A stretch of 62,606 nucleotides of DNA from Myxococcota bacterium (GTDB taxonomy: Bacteria > Myxococcota_A > Polyangia > Polyangiales > Houyiibacteriaceae). The notes under the pieces were generated by a model. It was not told where the DNA came from. It was given only the letters and a program-made list of their open reading frames with translations, and did no database searches. Below, one piece after another: positions 18,001 to 26,457 of the stretch. The translations under genes and the position numbers were made by a program. The stretch's first letter is position 1. Each line of letters starts with the position of its first letter. The DNA lies in the NCBI GenBank assembly GCA_020629955.1, contig JAHDCI010000008.1, forward strand, positions 1-62,606. The letters are read 5' to 3'.

Positions 18001-18324
18001 GATCGCCCCGTACGTTCCCCATCCATCGAGACGGTCGAACTGTTCTCGGGTTTGTCGCTCAAACGCAGTCGGTGCGACCAGCGATACGTTGATGCGGCGG
18101 CCGGTAGGGGAGGTGGGGTCCGGCCACGTCGCGACATCGTTCGGTAGAGGTAGCTCAGGGAGTGGGTCAGCGCCCAAATCCCAGAGGATCTGTGGACCAT
18201 TGCCTTCTGGCGTGGCCCGCCAAGCGAGCGGTAACCCACCGTCCTGGCATGCGCCAAGAAGAGCACAGATGGCCGCGAGCGCTGGGAGAGTTCGCACGAA
18301 CGAAAACGACATAGAAGGGAGCAT
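15013..18324 (-). CDS. Very large lipoprotein with an alpha/beta-hydrolase (lipase-like) domain
   Basis: 1103 residues. Signal peptide and lipobox LLGAC near 22-26. The first third is beta-rich and includes a calcium-loop-like DVNGNGVLDPGEDTDFDG. The central and C-terminal parts carry a hydrolase fold: VAFYVHGYSST (oxyanion region), nucleophile elbow GGSLGG, LNATGDQSVP (acid) and IPNGVHGF (histidine). It is therefore likely an outer-membrane or surface esterase/lipase. It is far longer than ordinary lipases. ATG at 18312 is an alternative start with the same signal peptide. It is followed by no clear terminator before the convergent methyltransferase gene. Confidence 0.8.
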   Translation of the reverse strand: MLPSMSFSFVRTLPALAAICALLGACQDGGLPLAWRATPEGNGPQILWDLGADPLPELPLPNDVATWPDPTSPTGRRINVSLVAPTAFERQTREQFDRLDGWGTYGAITIPFTEHVDVRDFFERQGGGSAAFSEEGFRRHAVYVVDMETGEAMPLDVNSGNFHYVLDRTDLYFEHDPRSTESNLLFETVEEDVNGNGVLDPGEDTDFDGHLDHPNTFDGTIQDELSTVDEMTWFYERETKTLILRPILPLRGRRTYAVVVTERLVGENGESVRSPFDGVHHYSQYEELNRLPELLSRHPDTYGSLAENGWDEIAFAWTFTTQSIYEDIDTLRAGLYGEGPFARLADEFPVDYVPATLQGGRACEVQGSAIVAPGDRFLEVVRTAGTAVLGLTEEQVEDVLTTYEDLDHVTLTFHDTPYYLGEGGETDLTESFSIDSQSGEGRIGRERVSMLTFVPKETPEHQQPFPVAFYVHGYSSTAAEPIPFAGYMLQHGIAASMLNAEGHGLPVGDGIGNLLEILFQSVCLSPTAPALVDGRAPDVNGDGTPDSGADFWTAYVFHTRDVLRQTVLDHMRAIQIIRSFDGRRATPMALGMIGDDPLEYDADLFEYDGRDIAGDFDGNGRPDFGGPDVDISMTGGSLGGIVTGITGGAEPALRSVAPIVGAGGLTDVAARIDMGLVRAAMHLRMMGPFVMSRPAASFGENTSCAEGEHSLYFLSALGNTRAETEFACVPDDALAPDSVMMVRNLENNEVACAGATNGVGGAFRIPFPADEDDPLQIEIYRGASLEVEFEHCRLQTPRAPDILIDQFGVDPSACERCGSYALEEFAAESPLISPHSGFGMKRQTPSLRRLLMLAQVGLDPADPVNFARRVFLEPVGSTDIPAAPKNLLVLNATGDQSVPVSAGNAYARAAGLLPFAPPGAPPWLREWTAPEWFGELYDGVATPNDLLIQQHVLEGVDRLGRHPIEGAENFLFDIDNIAEGRQRFSANGRAQSIEPDALTPPSLDRPLRWVRASGPMNPRVDPWRPVVGGDISGLLNYYAIPNGVHGFDKVFYTEDVDPWDTSQYIINLVARWGATSGQDLRYYSDPLGHQCLEDSSCDFLQEE

Positions 18325-18393
18325 TCCACAGAGTGGAAATCACTTCCATGCGAGACCACACCCGGGGGTCATTTTCGAAGACGAGGAAATTTG

Positions 18394-19293
18394 TCAGCGG
18401 TCCCGAAGTTGACGCGCGAAATACTCCGCGAGGATCTCATCAACCTCATCGCGGTGGTGAAGCCACGCGAAGTGCCCTCCGGGAAGTCGATGATGGCGAC
18501 CATAACGTGTCCCGAATCGCCGGAGACTCGGCGCAGAGCTCATTCGGTCGCGCGATCCTCCGATCGTGCACACCGCGCGGCGGGGCAAGCGTGGCGCGCG
18601 GTGGCGTCGAGCCACGCCGCTGATGAGTATCAGACCGTCAATATCGAGCTGCCTCGCATGAGCGCTCGCCCCGATCGCACCATTCGATAGACCCGCGAGA
18701 AATATGGGCGCACCGGCAGGCAAAGAGCTTCGGAGCAAGGTCAGCTCGCGCTCGATTCGTTCTTTTGGCCATCGCCCCATCACGCCATCGCTCGGACACG
18801 CCACGCGAAGCCTCGCGCCTCGTGCAGCACGAGCCATCTCCGCACAGGGGAGCACAAAGTTTCCGCCGCCCCCGTGAAGGAAGAGCACTCCTCCGCGCGC
18901 CGCGGGCGTTCGAAAATGCACCGTGGCGTCAAGGCCGCCCCACGAATGAAATAGCGGCGTTGGGACAAAGGGAGATGCCGCGCGAAGGTCGCGATAGGCC
19001 TCCAGCATGGCCGGCTGGAGCCCGGCGGCGTCCGCGTGAAGATAGGGGAGGAGATGTGCCCCGAGGAGAGCGATATCCGCTTCGTCGAACGGCTCATATG
19101 GGCCGTCGAAGCTCCTCGGGCAGAAAGCGGGGAGCACTGGAAGTGCGAACAGAACGAGGAGTCGACGCTTGCTTCGTTTATCATCCGAAAGCCATCGGAA
19201 CGCGACGCACGCGATCATCAACAGCCATCCTGTGGGAGAGAGCGGAAGGAAAATGCCTCCGATGAAGAGTAGAGCGAAGAAGAGCTTCACCAC
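18394..19293 (-). CDS. Alpha/beta hydrolase with N-terminal membrane segment
   Basis: 299 residues. Hydrophobic N-terminus (FFALLFIGGIFLPLSPTGWL and a second short segment), then an alpha/beta hydrolase domain with oxyanion motif HGGGG (140-144), nucleophile GLSNGA (Ser203), an acid in GGSRDRM and His in LPGGHFAW. Substrate unknown. It lies 69 bp upstream of the large lipoprotein gene in the same direction and may be co-transcribed. Confidence 0.8.
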   Translation of the reverse strand: MVKLFFALLFIGGIFLPLSPTGWLLMIACVAFRWLSDDKRSKRRLLVLFALPVLPAFCPRSFDGPYEPFDEADIALLGAHLLPYLHADAAGLQPAMLEAYRDLRAASPFVPTPLFHSWGGLDATVHFRTPAARGGVLFLHGGGGNFVLPCAEMARAARGARLRVACPSDGVMGRWPKERIERELTLLRSSLPAGAPIFLAGLSNGAIGASAHARQLDIDGLILISGVARRHRAPRLPRRAVCTIGGSRDRMSSAPSLRRFGTRYGRHHRLPGGHFAWLHHRDEVDEILAEYFARQLRDR

Positions 19294-19347
19294 TCGTTAA
19301 CCGGCAAGGTCGCGGTGTGGATTCCTTCGCCGTTGATTTACTCCAAT

Positions 19348-19460
19348 CCCGCTTCCCGGTATTTCACCCATTCAAACGTCATCCAGCGCTCGCCATGTGA
19401 GTACAATACTTGCCGATCAAATCGGACGCATGTGCGCAAGCAAACTCCCACGTTCGACAG
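19348..19460 (+). repeat. R2 dispersed repeat, copy 1 (partial)
   Basis: Aligns with copies at 22216 and 29332 through the core CACCCATTCAAACGTCATCC, GCCATGTGAGTACAATAC and CGGACGCATGTGCGCA. The internal palindrome here is CCGAT-CAA-ATCGG (19413-19425), different from but pairing like copy 2. The characteristic ends are not preserved; a separate short hairpin CTCCCAC/GTGGGAG follows. Confidence 0.75.
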
Positions 19461-19519
19461 TGGGAGTAGATCAACGGGCTGCTAGGGCTCCCCGAGAAAG
19501 CTCCGCTCTGGCCTCGACG

Positions 19520-20077
19520 TTAACGGTCCGATGGAGCCTCTGCTTCAGAGGTTTCGTCCTCTGCGCTCGCTGGATCGATGACAAGTTCGAGCTCGAGGAG
19601 CAGCTCTGCCAGGGCGAGTTCAACCTGTCGCTTCTCCTCGAGGGCCTCGATCAATGCCATCGGGTCCGTTTCGCCGGTCACGGAGGTCGCGTTCGAGAGG
19701 ACCGAATGATACCGAGTCAGCGCCGTCTCCCTCCGCTGCAGAAGAGCGACTCCGCGGCGGCGGTACTCCACGCCTTCTGGGGAGCGAACGCGAACCGCTT
19801 CAAGCTCTTCCACATGGGAAGCGGCAACGGGTAGAACTTCGCTTTCAAGGAGAGCCGCGGCGCGTGGCACGAGGTCCTGATCGAAGGCGTGGTCCACCGC
19901 GTCCATCGCTTCAAGGACACGTCCATCGGAGGCTACGTCGTGCACCGCGAGCGCATCCGAACGAATATTTCGCGGTGCGAGCTCAGGCACCTCTTCGTCA
20001 TTCGACAGGAAGAGAAATCCGAACAATGCGAGGGTAAGTGCGATCGCCGCGCCGGCGATCATCGGTGCGCGCTTCAT
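19520..20077 (-). CDS. Hypothetical membrane-anchored protein
   Basis: 185 residues. One N-terminal membrane anchor (APMIAGAAIALTLALFGFLF), then a mostly helical, Glu-rich soluble region (EALEEKRQVELALAELLLEL) likely forming coiled coil. No family recognised. Its ATG overlaps the last base of the upstream hydrolase stop (TAATG at 20075-20079), so the pair is probably translationally coupled. Confidence 0.7.
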   Translation of the reverse strand: MKRAPMIAGAAIALTLALFGFLFLSNDEEVPELAPRNIRSDALAVHDVASDGRVLEAMDAVDHAFDQDLVPRAAALLESEVLPVAASHVEELEAVRVRSPEGVEYRRRGVALLQRRETALTRYHSVLSNATSVTGETDPMALIEALEEKRQVELALAELLLELELVIDPASAEDETSEAEAPSDR

Positions 20078-20958
20078 TACTCGGCTGGATACGCGCGCTC
20101 GCGGAAGAATTTCTCAAGCCGCAGATTGAGCAATTCGGGGAACTCGACCGCCACGTAGTGCGTGCCGCCGCGCACAACGAGAATCTCCGCGTCGGGAATA
20201 CGATGGACCATCTGCTGAGCGACGGCTTTCGGGGTCATCAAGTCTCGGGTCCCGGTTACGATGAGGGACGGCACCTGCACCGTCTCGAGGACGTCGTAGG
20301 CGTCATGCTCACCGAGGAACTCCATGATTTTCATGTACACCGACATATCGAGCCCGCTGAACGAGCTCGCGAGGGCGTGAAAGATATCTTCGTCGAGTGT
20401 CTTTGCCGCGATACCGAGGCGCTTGGCCCACTGAACTGTCTCGGGCATGCCCACAACCTTCTCGGTGACCGCTTCTGCGATCCGAGGAATCTTCCCGATC
20501 CCGCGGAGAACGGGGGGAATAATTTTGCCGAGCGCGCCCAAATTCATGACGGTGCGGTAAGGATTCCCGGGCACGCCGTTCACGAGAATAATGCTCTCGA
20601 TTCGGTCCGGGTTCTGCCGATAGATCTCAAGCGCGACTTGTACGCCCATCGACCACCCGATCAGTGTGCACTTCTCCTCGCCAGCGTCGTCGAGGACCGC
20701 CATGCCGTCCTTCGCGTGATCTTCGATCCGGAGTGCGTTTCGATCGAGGGGCGGCCCTGACCGGTAGAGGCCTCGATAGTCCCAGGAGAGAAAACGAAAG
20801 CGATCTTCGAAATAGCGAAGCTGATGAGACCAAGCCATCCAGCTTCCGCCAAGACCATTGCAGAGCAGAACGGGGGGACCCGATCCGATCGTATGGTACG
20901 CGATGGTGGTACCGTCATGCGCGGCCACGAAGTGTTCGTCTACGGAGGGAAGTCTCAT
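20077..20958 (-). CDS. Alpha/beta hydrolase
   Basis: 293 residues of a standard alpha/beta hydrolase fold: VLLCNGLGGSWMAW (oxyanion region), FLSWDYRGLYRSG, nucleophile elbow GWSMG (Ser103), acid in VTGTRDLMTP and His in RGGTHYVAVEFP. This looks like a haloperoxidase/esterase-type soluble enzyme with no signal peptide. Substrate not predictable. It overlaps the next gene by one base. Confidence 0.88.
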   Translation of the reverse strand: MRLPSVDEHFVAAHDGTTIAYHTIGSGPPVLLCNGLGGSWMAWSHQLRYFEDRFRFLSWDYRGLYRSGPPLDRNALRIEDHAKDGMAVLDDAGEEKCTLIGWSMGVQVALEIYRQNPDRIESIILVNGVPGNPYRTVMNLGALGKIIPPVLRGIGKIPRIAEAVTEKVVGMPETVQWAKRLGIAAKTLDEDIFHALASSFSGLDMSVYMKIMEFLGEHDAYDVLETVQVPSLIVTGTRDLMTPKAVAQQMVHRIPDAEILVVRGGTHYVAVEFPELLNLRLEKFFRERAYPAE

Positions 20959-21016
20959 TCTTGTCTCGAGTTTGGGGCGCAGAACTTTCCAAGTCCAACG
21001 CCGGTGCGAGTCGTGC

Positions 21017-21040
21017 GAAACTCCGAGGTTTCGGAGTTTC
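21017..21040. terminator. Strong hairpin between the PilZ-like and hydrolase genes
   Basis: GAAACTCCGA (21017-21026) and TCGGAGTTTC (21031-21040) form a perfect 10-bp stem with loop GGTT. It lies 12 bases beyond the stop of the minus-strand PilZ-like gene. No T-run follows on the minus strand, so it may be an attenuator or mRNA-stabilising hairpin rather than a classical terminator. Confidence 0.5.
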
Positions 21041-21051
21041 TTATGACCCCG

Positions 21052-22125
21052 TTAGTCTTCGCGGATCAGAGTCTCAAGGACCGAAATTCCGAGGCGGGTC
21101 GCGAGCTCCTGAGCTTGATCCAGGTCCGCCACGCCTAGCGATGAAAGTTGCGGGACGAGCTCGCGCAGCTTGCGTTCGAGTTCTTCCGGCAGTGCTCCCA
21201 GGATCGCGACTTCACCGGTCGGACCGATGTCCTTCGGCGCGGTCTTCCACGCGGGGCGTTCGTCGGCTCCGGTCGTGTCATGATTGGTCGGCCGAGTGGG
21301 TGTCCACGACGACTTTTTCGTGGACCAGCTGGGCTTCGCTGGCGCTTTCGGCAAGGGTGCCGGTTTGGGTCTGGGGGCGGCCTTCGGAAGTGGCGCCGGC
21401 TTCGGTTTGGCGCGCGAGAGAGGCAACGCTGGGGCGCCCTCCGATTTGGGGGCAGGGCGTGGAGCTCCGCCCGTCTTCGGGAAGGCTACACGCTTGGGTG
21501 GTGCAGACGCAGGAGGGGATGCGGGGCGGGAGAGGGGAGGTGGCGAAGACGGTGCCGGCGGGGCAGAGGGATTGGGCGGGCTCGGTGCGGTAGCGGTGGA
21601 GGATTTCGGTCGTTGGGCAGAGCCGGTGTCGGGAATGGCCTTGGGGCTCTCGAGCGTACTCTCGAGATCATCGACCGGAACACCTGCAACGTTTTCCGCT
21701 TCCGGATGGGGCGGAGGGCGCGAAGTCCCGATCGCCGGTCGCGCACTCGCTCCGGTGCCGGAGAGTTTGTCCGTACCGACCAGCTGCGAGATATCGATTG
21801 TGCCGGTCAGGCGCCCGCCTTGATCGAAGTCGTCGCGCGCGAGAAGCAAACGATCGAAAACCAGCTGATTTTTCGTGTCGAACTGCAGCATTCCGAGGAG
21901 CACCATATGCCCGCCGCCATCCGTGCTCGAACCCTGACATCGCCCCATTCCCTCAAGGAACAGTGAACCGTCAGCCAGCGCGACTTCGAACGCGACCCAT
22001 GCTCCATCGGGAATCGACGAGGTCGAGAACAACATCAAACTATCGTTGTCGACACTCTCGGCGAGTGCGGAAATCAACTCCCCGTTCGATTCATGCTCGG
22101 TCTCTAGCCGAATGCGGTAGCCCAT
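21052..22125 (-). CDS. PilZ-like domain protein with long Pro/Ala-rich linker
   Basis: 357 residues in three parts. Residues 1 to about 105 are a beta-rich domain (GYRIRLETEHESNGELI, VAFEVALADGSLFLEGMGRC, HMVLLGMLQF) that resembles degenerate PilZ domains of myxobacteria. The middle ~170 residues are Pro/Ala/Lys-rich with repeated KPAPLPKA and are presumably disordered. The last ~55 residues are helical (LPEELERKLRELVPQL, LGISVLETLI). The RxxxR c-di-GMP motif is not clear, so the family assignment is tentative. Confidence 0.6.
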   Translation of the reverse strand: MGYRIRLETEHESNGELISALAESVDNDSLMLFSTSSIPDGAWVAFEVALADGSLFLEGMGRCQGSSTDGGGHMVLLGMLQFDTKNQLVFDRLLLARDDFDQGGRLTGTIDISQLVGTDKLSGTGASARPAIGTSRPPPHPEAENVAGVPVDDLESTLESPKAIPDTGSAQRPKSSTATAPSPPNPSAPPAPSSPPPLSRPASPPASAPPKRVAFPKTGGAPRPAPKSEGAPALPLSRAKPKPAPLPKAAPRPKPAPLPKAPAKPSWSTKKSSWTPTRPTNHDTTGADERPAWKTAPKDIGPTGEVAILGALPEELERKLRELVPQLSSLGVADLDQAQELATRLGISVLETLIRED

Positions 22126-22215
22126 GGCGTAGAGCGTACCTTAGTTTGGACGGTCTTGTGTGGCCTTCGCGTAGGGATTCAAGCGTGCGAGCTTTCCGGA
22201 GTGGAGATTTCGCAC

Positions 22216-22372
22216 GGTGACGAAAATCGTCTGAAACCGCTTCGCGGTATTTTCACCCTCTCGAGCGCCATCCAATTCTCGCCACGTACGTGCAATACGA
22301 GTCCAATAATTGGACGCATCTGCGCACGCGAAAATCCAACGAATCATCATCGGCCCTTTTTCACCAACCCGT
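22216..22372 (+). repeat. R2 dispersed repeat, copy 2 (MITE-like)
   Basis: About 157 bp within the 464-bp divergent interval 22126-22589. Left end GGTGACGAAAATCG; right end, read on the other strand, GGTTGGTGAAAAAGGGCC, so the ends are inverted relatives. Inside are hairpins ACCGC-TTC-GCGGT and a perfect palindrome GTCCAAT-A-ATTGGAC (22301-22315). The rest of the interval (22126-22215 and 22373-22589) shows no other recognisable feature. Confidence 0.8.
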
Positions 22373-22589
22373 TGCACAGATCACGCATCGCCTTCGGTTG
22401 GCAAATCGCGTGGTGTTTGCCCTGCGGAACGTGTCGCAACGAACGTTTCGAAATAGTGCATCGTCTCGCGACACCGCGGATCGGAGTGAGATCGCGACCG
22501 CTCTACGGAGTTGCTGCTTGTCAGCGGCATCGTCGCAAAGCGTCGTTCAGACTCGACGTCGCGCACCAGATCGGGGACACTTTGATTGC

Positions 22590-23252
22590 ATGTCGAGCGA
22601 ATCCTTCACCGCCGCGCAGCCGGGCGTTGCGCAAACGACCGAGCGAATCGACCCAAATGTTACGTACGACATAAGGTTCGTCGAAGCGTTGGAGGAGGCC
22701 GGGTTGCTCGGCGATCTCTCCCGTGAGACTCGTCTCGCCTTGCTGGAGAGTCCGTATGCCGAAGGGGTTTCGCGAGAAGTTCGTCAGCTGGATCTCCTCA
22801 ATCTGTACTACGAGGCCGACGGCGATGTGAAGACCGCGACAAAACGGGTAATGGCGGACGCGTTCCTCATTCACCACGAGTCGCATGGAACATCTGCGAA
22901 GCAATTGCTTTCCCGGTTTTCGAAACGAGACCCGGCGCTTCAACATGTAACCTTGGAGCGAATTGGCGGGGAACAGGATGGGCCCGTGGTTTTGCGCGCG
23001 GGCGATGACTTTGTCGCGGTGGAAGACGAGCCGGATGACGGCGTTCCGCATGTCTACGTTCGCGATCTTGTCGCTGCATTAAACGCGATGCGGGGAAAGC
23101 TTGGGGGCCGTGAACGCTGGGTGATGATCCGTAGCGACGAAAAACGAGAGGCTTTCGTCAGCGTCGACCTGAGCGCGGCGATGACGTTGTGCCGGGCGGG
23201 GTTTCTCGAAGAAGAAGATCCGGAGTCGCTAATCGAACGCTGCGGTTGGTGA
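22590..23252 (+). CDS. Hypothetical protein upstream of the chemosensory operon
   Basis: 220 residues, soluble, acidic, no signal peptide or membrane segment. It has a helical first half (FVEALEEAGLLGDLSRETRLALLES) and a beta-containing second half (HVTLERIGGEQDGPVVLRAG, RWVMIRSDEKREAFVSVDL). No family recognised. The ATG at 22590 is used because the frame upstream runs through R2 copy 2. It is followed after 10 bp by the membrane protein gene and then cheA, suggesting one transcription unit. Confidence 0.7.
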   Translation: MSSESFTAAQPGVAQTTERIDPNVTYDIRFVEALEEAGLLGDLSRETRLALLESPYAEGVSREVRQLDLLNLYYEADGDVKTATKRVMADAFLIHHESHGTSAKQLLSRFSKRDPALQHVTLERIGGEQDGPVVLRAGDDFVAVEDEPDDGVPHVYVRDLVAALNAMRGKLGGRERWVMIRSDEKREAFVSVDLSAAMTLCRAGFLEEEDPESLIERCGW

Positions 23253-23262
23253 CACGCGGCAG

Positions 23263-24399
23263 GTGGGGCCCGACAGTGCTGCTTCGGGGGATCGGCAAGT
23301 CTTGCTTTCGCGACGAATGGCGGACCGGTTCACTGTGAATATTGTGAATCAGCTGGCTCGGCCGCTCGATGGTTTTCGACACCGGGCGATCGTCGCATCG
23401 GGCCCGCTCGGGCGGCGTTTGGTCCGCGACCGCGAACTTCGGATTCGTCTTTCCTTCGGGCTCACGCTCTCGGTAGTGATGACTTTGGTCCTTTACGCGC
23501 CGGCGTGGCCTCTCGCCCTGAGCCCGATCTTGCTCGGCGTACCGCACGTCCTTGGTGACCTTCGCTACCTATGGTTTCGACCCCAGCGGCATCGAAAATT
23601 GCTCTTCAATCTCATCGCCTTTCCACTGCTTGCGATCGGCGGCGGGAGCGGGATGGTCGGGTTCGCGTTCCTCGCCGCCACCCTCATCGTTCTGATCGCT
23701 CCCGGGCCTGTCGTTCGCCGGATGCTCGCAGCGATTCTCTTCGGGACCGTCGGAATTCTCTGTGCGGTCTTCCCTCGGCCAGCAGCGCTGGTGTTTGCAC
23801 ACGGTCACAATGTGATCGGCATCGCGCTCTTTCTCGCCTGGAGACCGCGTGGGCGAAGTGAACTCGCGGCGTTTCTGGTGCCCCTCGGGGTGATGCTCGC
23901 GATCCTCTGGCTTCCGAGCACGCATTCTTATCTCCAGCAAAGCGGAGCGTTGGACCGCTCGGTTGGCAACGTCGAGTTCTACGATGTCGGTGCGTTGATG
24001 CTCGGCTCACTCCATGTGTCGCTCCTCGTGCCACTAACCCTTAGCTTCGCTCTCCTTCAGGGGGTCCACTACGGGGTGTGGCTGCGCTTTATCCCCGAAG
24101 AAGATCGCGGAGCGTCGACGTCGCGCACCTTTCGGCGCACTTTTCTGGCGCTTCGGCGGGACCTGGGCGTGGCGGTGTTGGCGCTCTCAGGGTTTGCCAT
24201 GGTCGCGGTGATGGCCTGGGCCTTCGTTGACCTTGGTGCGGCGCGCTCGGGATATCTCCGCGCTGCGAGCTTTCATGGTCAGCTCGAACTCGTCGCTCTA
24301 GCGCTATTGATCGCGGAGGGACGTCCAGCGCGGTGGACCGCAAAAGAAGAGGCGCGTTCATCGGATAGTTTCGTCTGGCGCCCGGCTTCGATACGATAG
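23263..24399 (+). CDS. Polytopic membrane protein, unidentified
   Basis: 378 residues with about eight to ten hydrophobic segments. Polar residues in or near membrane segments include GVPHVLGDLRYLW, FAHGHNVIGIALF, HVSLLVP and LQGVHYGVWLRF. Repeated His in such positions is reminiscent of Brp/Blh carotenoid dioxygenases or fatty-acid desaturase-like membrane metalloenzymes, but the match is too weak to assign. GTG at 23263 gives the tightest operon spacing; ATG at 23317 is an alternative. The cheA gene begins six bases after its stop. Confidence 0.65.
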   Translation: MGPDSAASGDRQVLLSRRMADRFTVNIVNQLARPLDGFRHRAIVASGPLGRRLVRDRELRIRLSFGLTLSVVMTLVLYAPAWPLALSPILLGVPHVLGDLRYLWFRPQRHRKLLFNLIAFPLLAIGGGSGMVGFAFLAATLIVLIAPGPVVRRMLAAILFGTVGILCAVFPRPAALVFAHGHNVIGIALFLAWRPRGRSELAAFLVPLGVMLAILWLPSTHSYLQQSGALDRSVGNVEFYDVGALMLGSLHVSLLVPLTLSFALLQGVHYGVWLRFIPEEDRGASTSRTFRRTFLALRRDLGVAVLALSGFAMVAVMAWAFVDLGAARSGYLRAASFHGQLELVALALLIAEGRPARWTAKEEARSSDSFVWRPASIR

Positions 24400-24405
24400 G
24401 GGAAC

Positions 24406-26457
24406 GTGTCCGATTTAAACGAAGAGTTTGTCGCGGAAGCCCAAGAGATCGTCGAGATGCTATCCCGCGATCTTTTGCTTCTCGATCAGGCACAAAAGGA
24501 TGGTCGCGAGGACGTAGAGCGCGTCAACGATGTTTTTCGCGGAATTCACACCCTCAAAGGGATCGCCGGCATGTTTGGGTATCCGGAGGTTAGTGCGGTA
24601 TCGCATTCCCTCGAGGACCTTCTCGACGCACTTCGACTCGGAAAGTTAAAGCTCACAGCGGCCGTTTTGGATTTGCTCTTCGAAGGTGCCGAAGCGTTGC
24701 AGCGGCTCCTCTCGAGTACCGAAGGCACTCCACCGGCCGATGTGACGGACCTGATCGGTCGGGTCGCTGCCTTCTTGGTTCCGCAATCGGAAGAGATGCC
24801 GGGCCTCGAACGCTTGGCGCTTTCGACCGAGGTGCTCTCCGTCTTGACGGAGTACGAAGAACATCGGCTGCGCACCAACGTTGACGCGGAAATTCCCATC
24901 TATCGCGTCCAAGCGCGGTTCTCTCTCGCAACGCTCGATACGGAACTCGAAGCGCTTCGAGAACGGGCAAAAGCCCATGTTGAGATCATCACGTATCTGC
25001 CAAATGCGGACGTTTTGGTGGACGACGGGATTGAGCTCGATGTTTTGATTGCGAGTGATCTCGAACTCGAACGTGTCATTGAAATCCTCGCGCTGCCAGG
25101 CTCGACGATCACCTTGGTCGAAGCACAGGCGCAGACAAAGGTTTCTCAACGTCCAGCTGCTGCGAGTGTGCGGGTGGCGGCGCCCGAGGAGATCGAGGAA
25201 TCCATCGACGAAGAGGTCGATGCGCACGAAGTTCCCGACGCAAGCCTTCGAACGCTCACCAATACCGTTCGCGTCGATATTCGCAAACTCGATCGACTGA
25301 TGAACGTCGTCGGAGAGCTCGCGATTGTTCGGAGCACCGTCGCGTCTCTCATCGACCGACTTCGGTCTGGCGAACCCGCGGCCTCGCTCTCCTCGGAATT
25401 GTATCGAATCAATCGGGGGTTCGAACGGCGCCTTGATGAACTCCAAGGCGGCATCCTGGATGTTCGAATGGTTCCGTTGCAGCAGGTTTTTGACCGCCTT
25501 GCGCGTGTCGTTCGGCAAGTCTCCCGGGACAATGATAAGCAAGTCCGTTTGGCCGTTACCGGTGCGGATACGGAAGTTGACAAACTCATCGTTGAAGAGC
25601 TGGTCGACCCGATGATGCATCTCGTTCGGAATGCGATCGATCACGGCATTGAATCGCCGACGCAGCGTGAAATCAGCGGGAAGAATAAGGTCGGCACACT
25701 CGCCCTGAACGCATACCAAAAAGGGAACCGAGTCGTCCTCGAGATCGAAGATGACGGCGGAGGCATTCGCTCTGAACGCCTCATCGAGGTGGCTCAAGAG
25801 CGAGGTCTAATTCCGCCAGGTTCCGGTCAGGATATGGCCGACTCGGAACTGCACCAGCTCATTTTTCATCCCGGGCTCAGCACGCGGACGCATGTCACCG
25901 ATACCTCCGGTCGCGGCGTCGGCATGGATGTCGTCCGAACAAATATCACACGCCTTGGTGGCGTCATTGACGTGCAGTCCGAAGAGGGTGTCGGCACCAA
26001 ATTCACGATCACGCTACCGGTCACGCTCGCGATCATTCGAGCGCTCCTCATTCGCGTTGCCGGGCAGCTATTCGCCATTCCCATCACTGCAGTTCAGGAA
26101 GCGCTACTTCTACGTCCGGAGGAGCTTTCTTCTGTGGACGGACGCGAAGTCCTCACGCTGCGCGGTTCTACTCTTCCGCTCTGCCGACTTGCGAATTTCT
26201 TTGGCTATGAGAGCAAACAAGAACGGTATATCGTTGTTTCCAAGGTCGGCGCGCGCCGCATCGGCTTCGTTACGGATTCGCTCGAGGAACAGCGAGACAT
26301 CATCATCAAACCTCTCGGCAAAACCTTAAATTCTGTGCACGGATTTGCTGGGGCAACAGACCTCGGCGATCAGCGTGTCGCACTTGTCCTGGACGCTTCG
26401 GCGCTTCTCGATGAGCTTTCGGTCGGTTCGCGCCAGCTTGCGGCGGGGGCGGGATGA
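24406..26457 (+). CDS. cheA: CheA chemotaxis histidine kinase
   Basis: 683 residues. HPt domain with phospho-accepting His48 (FRGIHTLKGIAG); a linker and P2-like region; dimerisation helices (RKLDRLMNVVGELAI); HATPase with N box HLVRNAIDHGIE, DDGGGI and TDTSGRGVGMDVV; and a C-terminal CheW-like P5 domain. The kinase would phosphorylate CheY-type and CheB receivers in response to receptors. GTG start. The stop overlaps the next start by 4 bases (ATGA). No receptor gene lies in the operon. Confidence 0.97.
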   Translation: MSDLNEEFVAEAQEIVEMLSRDLLLLDQAQKDGREDVERVNDVFRGIHTLKGIAGMFGYPEVSAVSHSLEDLLDALRLGKLKLTAAVLDLLFEGAEALQRLLSSTEGTPPADVTDLIGRVAAFLVPQSEEMPGLERLALSTEVLSVLTEYEEHRLRTNVDAEIPIYRVQARFSLATLDTELEALRERAKAHVEIITYLPNADVLVDDGIELDVLIASDLELERVIEILALPGSTITLVEAQAQTKVSQRPAAASVRVAAPEEIEESIDEEVDAHEVPDASLRTLTNTVRVDIRKLDRLMNVVGELAIVRSTVASLIDRLRSGEPAASLSSELYRINRGFERRLDELQGGILDVRMVPLQQVFDRLARVVRQVSRDNDKQVRLAVTGADTEVDKLIVEELVDPMMHLVRNAIDHGIESPTQREISGKNKVGTLALNAYQKGNRVVLEIEDDGGGIRSERLIEVAQERGLIPPGSGQDMADSELHQLIFHPGLSTRTHVTDTSGRGVGMDVVRTNITRLGGVIDVQSEEGVGTKFTITLPVTLAIIRALLIRVAGQLFAIPITAVQEALLLRPEELSSVDGREVLTLRGSTLPLCRLANFFGYESKQERYIVVSKVGARRIGFVTDSLEEQRDIIIKPLGKTLNSVHGFAGATDLGDQRVALVLDASALLDELSVGSRQLAAGAG

